Below are positions 30,656-35,247 of a DNA stretch of 35,247 nt, piece by piece. Both the position numbers and the translations under genes were made by a program. Source of the DNA: Streptomyces purpureus. Its GTDB lineage: Bacteria > Actinomycetota > Actinomycetes > Streptomycetales > Streptomycetaceae. Positions within the stretch are counted from its first letter, which is position 1. Every line of letters begins with the position of its first letter. The notes beneath the pieces were generated by a model that did not search any database, had not been told where the DNA came from, and saw nothing but the letters and a program-made list of their open reading frames with translations. Location: the NCBI RefSeq assembly GCF_014648195.1, contig NZ_BMQQ01000033.1:6390-41636 (forward strand), written 5' to 3'.

Positions 30656-30760
30656 TTTCCCCCTCGGTGTCCACCGCGAAACGGCTGGTTGCGGGATGCT
30701 GTAGATAACGTTCGTTCACCTCCCCGGCATCAGGTACGGGGGACGCATTCGGAGGCAGTG

Positions 30761-31174
30761 ATGGGTGTGACCGGTCCGATCCGCGTGGTGGTCGCCAAGC
30801 CGGGTCTCGACGGCCACGATCGCGGGGCGAAGGTGATCGCACGTGCCCTGCGTGACGCCGGTATGGAGGTCATCTACACCGGGCTGCACCAGACGCCCGA
30901 GCAGATCGTGGACACCGCGATCCAGGAGGACGCGGACGCCATCGGCCTGTCGATCCTGTCCGGCGCCCACAACACCCTCTTCGTGAAGGTGCTCGAGCTG
31001 CTGCGGGAGCGCGAGGCGGAGGACATCAAGGTCTTCGGCGGCGGGATCATCCCGGAGGCGGACATCGCCCCGCTGAAGGAGAAGGGCGTCGCGGAGATCT
31101 TCACCCCGGGCGCGACGACGGCGTCGATCGTGGAGTGGGTCAACGCCAACGTCCGCCAGAGCGCCGAGGCGTAA
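30761..31174 (+). CDS. icmB: B12-binding small subunit of isobutyryl-CoA mutase
   Basis: With the large subunit IcmA, it interconverts isobutyryl-CoA and n-butyryl-CoA, linking valine breakdown to butyryl units for polyketides. The 137 residues are just a cobalamin-binding domain with the base-off signature D-G-H-D-R-G (Asp17, His19, Gly22), S-I-L at 64-66 and G-G-G at 93-95. The length and the N-terminus match IcmB of Streptomyces as I remember it. The ATG at 30761 is chosen for GGAGG 7 bases upstream; the longer open frame to 30689 lacks one. No icmA, mutase chaperone or acyl-CoA gene lies next to it, so the partner must be encoded elsewhere. It could serve another small-subunit-dependent mutase. 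Confidence 0.9.
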   Translation: MGVTGPIRVVVAKPGLDGHDRGAKVIARALRDAGMEVIYTGLHQTPEQIVDTAIQEDADAIGLSILSGAHNTLFVKVLELLREREAEDIKVFGGGIIPEADIAPLKEKGVAEIFTPGATTASIVEWVNANVRQSAEA

Positions 31175-31212
31175 GCCCGTCGCCCCTCGCCCGTAGATCC
31201 GTCGCGGGCGGG

Positions 31213-31239
31213 GCGGGCGGCCCCGTCCGGGCCGCCCGC
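31213..31239. terminator. Terminator between icmB and the DUF5691 gene
   Basis: Perfect 11-base arms GCGGGCGGCCC and GGGCCGCCCGC enclose the loop CGTCC. It serves the two convergent transcripts. Confidence 0.85.
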
Positions 31240-31256
31240 ACGGTCGGCGGCCACGG

Positions 31257-32888
31257 TCAGCCGTCGAGGCCCGCCGGTGCCAGCTCGGACCGCATCGCCG
31301 CGCGCAGCCGCAGCGTGGACACCAGCCGCTGGAACGCCTCGGACCAGTAGCCGCCCGCGCCCGGGGAAGCCCCTTCGGGCTCGTCGGGCAGGGTGGTGAG
31401 GACCTCCAGGCGGTCCGCCTCGCCCGGGTCGAGGCACCGTTCCGCCAGGCCCATCACGCCACTGAAGCTCCATGGATAGCTGCCCGCGTCCCTGGCGATG
31501 TCGAGGGCGTCCACGACCGCCCGGCCCAGCGGCTCCGACCACGGCACCGCACAGACCCCGAGGAGCTGGAACGCCTCGGAGAGACCGTGGGCGGCGATGA
31601 ACGACGCGACCCAGAAGGAGCGCTCGTCCGCCGGAAGCACGGACAGCAGCTTGGACCGCTCGGCGAGGGACTGCGTGCCCGGTCCGGCCGCCGGCGGCGT
31701 CGTCGGCGGCCCGAGCAGCGCCCGGGCCCAGGCCGCGTCCCGCTGCCGCACCGCCGCCCGGCACCAGCCGGCGTGCAGCTCGTCCCGCCAGCCGTCGCCG
31801 ACCGGAAGAGCGACGATCTCCTCCGCCGTACGGCCGCCGAGCCGCGCCGTCCAGGTGGCCAGCGGCGCCGACTCGATCAACTGGCCGAGCCACCAGGACC
31901 GTTCCCCCCGGCCCGACGGCGGGTTCGGTATCACCCCGTCGCGCTGCATCGCGGCATCGCACTCGTGCGGTGCCTCCACCACGATCGCGGCGGCGTCGTC
32001 GCCCGAGCGGTCCGGTCCGACGCAGGACGAGGCCCGGCGCGCCATGCGCGCGGCCAGCGCGGAGTGGGGCAGCGCGGACAGCAGCTCGGCCGCCGTGGAG
32101 CGGACGTTGCGGCTGCGGTCGGCGAGGGCCTGCTCCAGGAACGGCTCGTCCGCGTCGGACAGTCCCGTCCGCAGCGAGTCAAGGAACATCAGCCGGTCCT
32201 CGGCCCGTTCGGTGGCCCAGGTGGTGGCGAGCAGGGCGCGTCCGGCGGCCGGGTCCGTGGCCCGTACGGAGCCCAGCAGCGCGGCCCGCTCGGCGAACAG
32301 CCCCTCGTCCCACAGGCGGCGCACCGCCTCGCCGTCGTCGGGCGCGGGCAGCGCCGCGCCATGGTCGGGCCCGCCGGGCTGGGCGGACCCGAAGCCGCCG
32401 CGCAGGGCGAACTTCCAGTCGCTGTTGAGCCGGGCGAGCCACAGCCCGCGCGGCCCGGCGAAGGCGAGCGCCTGCGGCCGCAGGTCCGTACGGGCCCGGG
32501 CCGCGTCCAGCAGGGCGGGCAGCGCGGAGGCCGGGGCACGGTAGCCGTGGTCGTTGGCCGCGGCCAGCCACTGCGGCAGCAGCTCGGCGAGGTCGGGGGC
32601 CACTCCGCGCCGCCCCCCGGACGGCGCGGCCCGGCCGGCCAGCAGCTGGGTCAGGCGGTGCCGGGCCGCCTCCGGCAGAGGCGTGCGGGGATCGTGCGGC
32701 GCCGGCTCGGGCAGGGCCGCCGCCGGGGCGGGCCGCAGACCCGCCCTGCGCCGTACGGTGTGCAGCGCGGCGGCGTCCAGCAGAGCCACGGGCGCGTCCT
32801 GGCCCGGGGCCGCGGGGGCCGACGGCCGGCGGTCTGTGCCGAGAAGGGCCGAGGTGACGAGCTCTTCCCAGGATGTGGTGGCGGTCAT
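31257..32888 (-). CDS. DUF5691-family protein (MoxR/SWIM module component)
   Basis: This 543-residue soluble protein of unknown function has W-E-E-L-V-T-S-A-L-L-G-T-D-R-R at about 7-21, the usual opening of DUF5691 proteins. The middle has helical-repeat character: A-D-R-S-R-N-V-R-S-T-A-A-E-L-L-S resembles a HEAT unit. Several W-rich helices follow. No catalytic motif or membrane segment is visible. The ATG at 32888 is preferred because GGAGG lies 5 bases upstream. A GTG at 32909 that overlaps the stop of the SWIM gene would add 7 residues. Either way the gene is the second of a two-gene operon. Families of this type accompany MoxR-type AAA ATPases and vWA proteins, which fits the MoxR-like gene at 34976. 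Confidence 0.85.
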   Translation of the reverse strand: MTATTSWEELVTSALLGTDRRPSAPAAPGQDAPVALLDAAALHTVRRRAGLRPAPAAALPEPAPHDPRTPLPEAARHRLTQLLAGRAAPSGGRRGVAPDLAELLPQWLAAANDHGYRAPASALPALLDAARARTDLRPQALAFAGPRGLWLARLNSDWKFALRGGFGSAQPGGPDHGAALPAPDDGEAVRRLWDEGLFAERAALLGSVRATDPAAGRALLATTWATERAEDRLMFLDSLRTGLSDADEPFLEQALADRSRNVRSTAAELLSALPHSALAARMARRASSCVGPDRSGDDAAAIVVEAPHECDAAMQRDGVIPNPPSGRGERSWWLGQLIESAPLATWTARLGGRTAEEIVALPVGDGWRDELHAGWCRAAVRQRDAAWARALLGPPTTPPAAGPGTQSLAERSKLLSVLPADERSFWVASFIAAHGLSEAFQLLGVCAVPWSEPLGRAVVDALDIARDAGSYPWSFSGVMGLAERCLDPGEADRLEVLTTLPDEPEGASPGAGGYWSEAFQRLVSTLRLRAAMRSELAPAGLDG

Positions 32889-32905
32889 CGGGTCCTCCAG
32901 TTCGT

Positions 32906-34267
32906 TCACGTGAGCGCGACCGTCTCGGCCGTCTCGGCGGACCAGGCGGCCAGGGGCGTGAACCCGCGGTGGCCGCACTCCCCGAAGACGGTGACCGGCC
33001 CGCCGCCCGACAGGGCGACCAGCCGCCACAGCCCGGGCCGGCTGTGCGGGGACGCGGTGAGTGGCAGAGCCGACCCGCCGGACGCGTCGGCGAGCTGCCA
33101 GCCGCCGTCCGCCGGCACCGGCACGACGTCCGTGAGCGTCACCGGCCAGGAGTCGAGCCAGGGGTCGTCGCGCAGCGCGTGCCCGTAGGAGTCCAGGGCC
33201 GCGGCGACCGGGCCGCCCGGCGGCGGGGAGTCGATCGGGACGGGCACGGAGAATTGCTCGCCCAGCTCGGCGCGCAGTTGCCCGGCCCCGGCGTGCGGGG
33301 TGATCTCGGCGTCGATCGCCACCCCGGCCGGCAGGGCCAGTTGGGGCGCCCGGCCCGCTGCGCCGAAGGACAGCAGCAGCGCGGTCCGGCCGCTGGTCCG
33401 CCCGTACAGCCAGATGCGGCGGGTGGTGAGGCGGCCGTCGCCGGAGTCATACTGCGCGAGCACCATCCACCGGTCCCGGACCGAGGGGCCGTCGACCGGG
33501 GCGGTGAGGCCGACGCGGGTGCGGACCGTCGCCGCGAGCGGCTCGGGCAGCCGCTCGACGCCCAGCCAGGCCCGGTCCAGCAGGTGGGTCAGGGCGCACT
33601 CCTCCAGGAGCCTGACCGGCCAGCCCGGCCCGGACCCGGGGATCGCCCCCAGCTCCCGCACCCGCCCGGCCAGTCCCGGCGCCTGGGCGTCGACCATGCG
33701 GGCGGCGGTCTCTTCCCACAGGCCGTATCCGGCGCGCTCGGCCGACGCGAGGCCGCCGCGCATCAGGTCCGCGAGCCGCTGCTCCAGTTCCTGCGCACCG
33801 GCCGTGATCCGGCCGGCCCGGCGCTCGGCCCTGCGGCGGGCTGCCTCCGGGTCCGCCGCCCCGGCGGCCGGACCGTCACCGGCCGGTGTCTCCTTCTTCT
33901 TCGCGGAGGACCGCTCGCGGCGGCCCTCCAGCCATGTCCCGGCCCAGTCGGGAACGTCCCCCTCCTGCACGCTCGCCACGGCGTCCTCGCCGCCCGCCCA
34001 GAGCAGCAGCAGCCCCAGGGCGTGCTTGCACGGGAACTTCCGGCTGGGGCAACTGCACTTGTACGCCGGGCCCGTGGTGTCGACGATCGTCTGATACGGC
34101 TTGCTTCCGCTGCCCTTGCACAGGCCCCACACGGCGCCGTCGCCGCTGCTGCCCGCTTCCGACCACGGGCCGGCCGTGCCGAGTTTGCTTCCCGCTCTGC
34201 GTGAGGCGACGTCAGGAGCCAGAGCCAGCACCTGTTCCGCCGTCCAGCGCACCCCCTGCTGATTCAT
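32906..34267 (-). CDS. SWIM zinc-finger protein
   Basis: This 453-residue protein carries an N-terminal SWIM zinc finger with Cys71, Cys73, Cys80 and His82 (C-x-C-x6-C-x-H), a fold that binds DNA or protein. A charged Lys/Arg/Glu linker (about 110-170) leads to a long C-terminal region of mixed helix and strand without known catalytic residues. The ATG at 34267 fits the conserved M-N-Q-Q-G-V-R-W-T start and lies 7 bases after the TAGCGT -10 box, so it is probably leaderless. Longer readings upstream are not protein-like. It is translated just before DUF5691. Its promoter is of the RecA-NDp type. I infer a role in a MoxR-linked, DNA-damage-responsive complex; no biochemical function is established. 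Confidence 0.88.
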   Translation of the reverse strand: MNQQGVRWTAEQVLALAPDVASRRAGSKLGTAGPWSEAGSSGDGAVWGLCKGSGSKPYQTIVDTTGPAYKCSCPSRKFPCKHALGLLLLWAGGEDAVASVQEGDVPDWAGTWLEGRRERSSAKKKETPAGDGPAAGAADPEAARRRAERRAGRITAGAQELEQRLADLMRGGLASAERAGYGLWEETAARMVDAQAPGLAGRVRELGAIPGSGPGWPVRLLEECALTHLLDRAWLGVERLPEPLAATVRTRVGLTAPVDGPSVRDRWMVLAQYDSGDGRLTTRRIWLYGRTSGRTALLLSFGAAGRAPQLALPAGVAIDAEITPHAGAGQLRAELGEQFSVPVPIDSPPPGGPVAAALDSYGHALRDDPWLDSWPVTLTDVVPVPADGGWQLADASGGSALPLTASPHSRPGLWRLVALSGGGPVTVFGECGHRGFTPLAAWSAETAETVALT

Positions 34268-34274
34268 GGCCACG

Positions 34275-34297
34275 ACGCTACGGGCCACCACTGACAA
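34275..34297 (-). promoter_or_regulatory. RecA-NDp/PafBC-type DNA damage promoter of the SWIM-DUF5691 operon
   Basis: On the minus strand, TTGTCAGTG (34297-34289), exactly 8 bases (GTGGCCCG), then TAGCGT (34280-34275): a perfect fit to TTGTCRGTG-N8-TANNNT. The -10 ends 7 bases before the ATG. Confidence 0.8.
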
Positions 34298-34336
34298 TCC
34301 GCTCTGACCTGCGATTTCGACCCTCGCGTCGAAGGC

Positions 34337-34365
34337 TTGACCTTGCCATCCCGTTGCGGTTGGCT
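34337..34365 (+). promoter_or_regulatory. Candidate promoter of the lipoprotein gene
   Basis: TTGACC (34337-34342) and TTGGCT (34360-34365) have a 17-base spacer, 35 bases before the start codon. The -10 is imperfect. Confidence 0.4.
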
Positions 34366-34400
34366 GCGCTGTCGACAGCCATAACCAAGGGGGACCCCGC

Positions 34401-34814
34401 ATGAAGCGCACCATCCGCACCGCCGTGATCGCGGTCGCCGCAGCCGGTCTCGCGTTCGGTCTCACCGCCTGCTCCGCGGTCGCCGACAAGGCCGCCGACG
34501 AGGTCGACAAGGCCGTGAACGAGAACTACGAGGTCACCTACGAGGTCACGGGCAAGTCCGTCGAGACGATCGAGTACCACGGCGGTGGCGGCGAGGCCAT
34601 GAACCCGAAGATCGAATCGGCGGCCAAGCCCACCCTGCCGTGGAAGAAGACCGTCACGCTCAAGGGCATCATGCCGCCGGCCGTCATGCCCGTGTCCCTC
34701 GAAGCCGCCGACCTCACCTGCAAGATCACGTACAAGGACAAGGTCATCAAGGAGGCCACCGGCGACAAGGCCATGGCCGGCGGCTGCGTCGCGGTCTCCC
34801 CGATCGCGCAGTAG
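34401..34814 (+). CDS. Small secreted lipoprotein, MmpS-like
   Basis: The 137-residue product has a lipoprotein signal peptide with K2-R3, a hydrophobic core and lipobox L-T-A-C at 21-24, so it should be lipidated on Cys24 at the outer membrane face. The remaining 110 residues form a beta-rich domain with V-T-Y-E-V-T-G, P-T-L-P-W-K-K and two cysteines (in L-T-C-K and G-G-C-V) that could form a disulphide, as in the MmpS family. In mycobacteria MmpS proteins assist MmpL exporters, but no MmpL gene is present here. The ATG has AAGGGGG 8-9 bases upstream. It sits alone between the two divergent DNA-damage-type promoters of the SWIM and MoxR-like genes. Confidence 0.87.
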   Translation: MKRTIRTAVIAVAAAGLAFGLTACSAVADKAADEVDKAVNENYEVTYEVTGKSVETIEYHGGGGEAMNPKIESAAKPTLPWKKTVTLKGIMPPAVMPVSLEAADLTCKITYKDKVIKEATGDKAMAGGCVAVSPIAQ

Positions 34815-34848
34815 CCGCCCCGGCCGACGACGGCCGCGGACCTTTCAC

Positions 34849-34886
34849 GCGGGGCCCGGGCAACTCCTGCCCGAGGCCCCGCTTTT
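34849..34886 (+). terminator. Strong terminator with T run after the lipoprotein gene
   Basis: GCGGGGCCCGGGCA (34849-34862) pairs with TGCCCGAGGCCCCGC (34868-34882), with one bulged base, and is followed by TTTT. Confidence 0.88.
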
Positions 34887-34912
34887 CCGCCCTGACCTGC
34901 GACGACGGGTCG

Positions 34913-34935
34913 TTGTCAGTGGCATGGTGCACGGT
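34913..34935 (+). promoter_or_regulatory. RecA-NDp/PafBC-like promoter of the MoxR-like gene
   Basis: TTGTCAGTG (34913-34921), exactly 8 bases, then CACGGT (34930-34935). The nine-base upstream element is perfect; the -10 has C for the first T of TANNNT. The start of transcription would be about 34 bases before the ATG. Confidence 0.6.
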
Positions 34936-34975
34936 GGGATCCACACCCGGTCGAACGATCTGGAGGGGGATTTCC

Positions 34976-35247
34976 ATGACCGTGTCCACACCCGACGAGA
35001 CCACCGCGCACACCGGCGCCGAAGCCCTGCGGCCGCACGCCGAGGACGCCTTCGCCCACGAGCTCGCGGCGCTCGCCGCCGCGGACGACCGGCCGAGGCC
35101 CGCCCGCTGGAAGCTGTCGCCGTGGGCCGTCGCCACCTACCTCCTCGGCGGCACGCTCCCCGACGGGACGGTGATCACCCCGAAGTACGTCGGCCCGCGC
35201 CGCATCGTCGAGGTCGCCGTCACCACACTCGCCACCGACCGCGCCCT
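34976..35247 (+). CDS. N-terminus of a probable MoxR-type AAA ATPase (cut by window end)
   Basis: Ninety codons are visible from the ATG, which has GGAGGGGGA 5 bases upstream. The first 45 residues are acidic and Ala-rich. The rest reads W-K-L-S-P-W-A-V-A-T-Y-L-L-G-G then P-R-R-I-V-E-V-A-V-T-T-L-A-T-D-R-A-L, which I recognise as the segment just before the Walker A motif in MoxR-like ATPases that accompany SWIM and DUF5691 proteins. The P-loop itself is beyond the edge, so the assignment is inference from the N-terminus and the neighbours. The remaining partners of the module (vWA protein and others) would be expected downstream. Confidence 0.72.
   Translation, partial: MTVSTPDETTAHTGAEALRPHAEDAFAHELAALAAADDRPRPARWKLSPWAVATYLLGGTLPDGTVITPKYVGPRRIVEVAVTTLATDRA

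Noticed and set aside
30702..30719. PHO box before icmB (GTTCACC at 30713-30719)
   Set aside because: Only a single unit is present; the preceding 11 bases do not resemble a second copy.

Overview
This window is high-GC actinobacterial chromosome, almost certainly a Streptomyces core region. The evidence is strong third-position G/C bias in every credible reading frame, GTG and TTG starts, a LAXTG sortase signal, PspC-type two-component genes, and a gene order (tandem Ser/Thr kinases, gabD2, GMC oxidoreductase, chorismate mutase, guaA, pcrA, M23 peptidase, icmB) that I recall from the central arm of Streptomyces chromosomes. I see no tRNA, rRNA, CRISPR array, insertion sequence or phage gene.

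Left part (1-10000): the C-terminal end of one membrane Ser/Thr kinase, then two complete paralogous kinases with cytoplasmic kinase domains, one membrane segment and different extracellular domains. Next come a succinic semialdehyde dehydrogenase, a GMC/cholesterol-oxidase-like flavoenzyme, and a sortase-anchored surface protein coupled by ATGA overlap to a proline-rich probable lipoprotein.

Centre (10000-20000): a convergent terminator region, then a leftward chorismate mutase gene. Its leader encodes a 23-residue peptide with Phe-Val-Phe-Thr-Tyr, followed by a GC-rich terminator, which looks like an aromatic amino acid attenuator. Rightward follow guaA, a class II aldolase/adducin protein, an unrecognised membrane protein and a DoxX protein. 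A leftward PspC membrane operon is divergent from a PspC-histidine kinase/LuxR regulator pair, probably a cell-envelope stress module.

Right part (20000-35247): a cell-wall block contains a membrane-anchored esterase, two NlpC/P60 endopeptidases, two small membrane genes and an M23 peptidase with a Tyr/Gln-rich cytoplasmic tail. Interleaved are the DNA helicase gene pcrA, a lipase and icmB (B12-binding small subunit of isobutyryl-CoA mutase). The right end holds a leftward SWIM zinc-finger/DUF5691 operon, a lipoprotein gene and the start of a rightward gene resembling a MoxR-type AAA ATPase.

The most interesting regulatory signal is that pcrA, the SWIM operon and the MoxR-like gene each carry a TTGTCAGTG-N8-TANNNT-type promoter. 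This is the motif known in mycobacteria as RecA-NDp, used by PafBC in the RecA-independent DNA damage response. It suggests that the poorly understood MoxR/SWIM/DUF5691 module belongs to a DNA damage regulon. Several other genes start 6-7 bases after a TANNNT hexamer, as expected of leaderless mRNAs.
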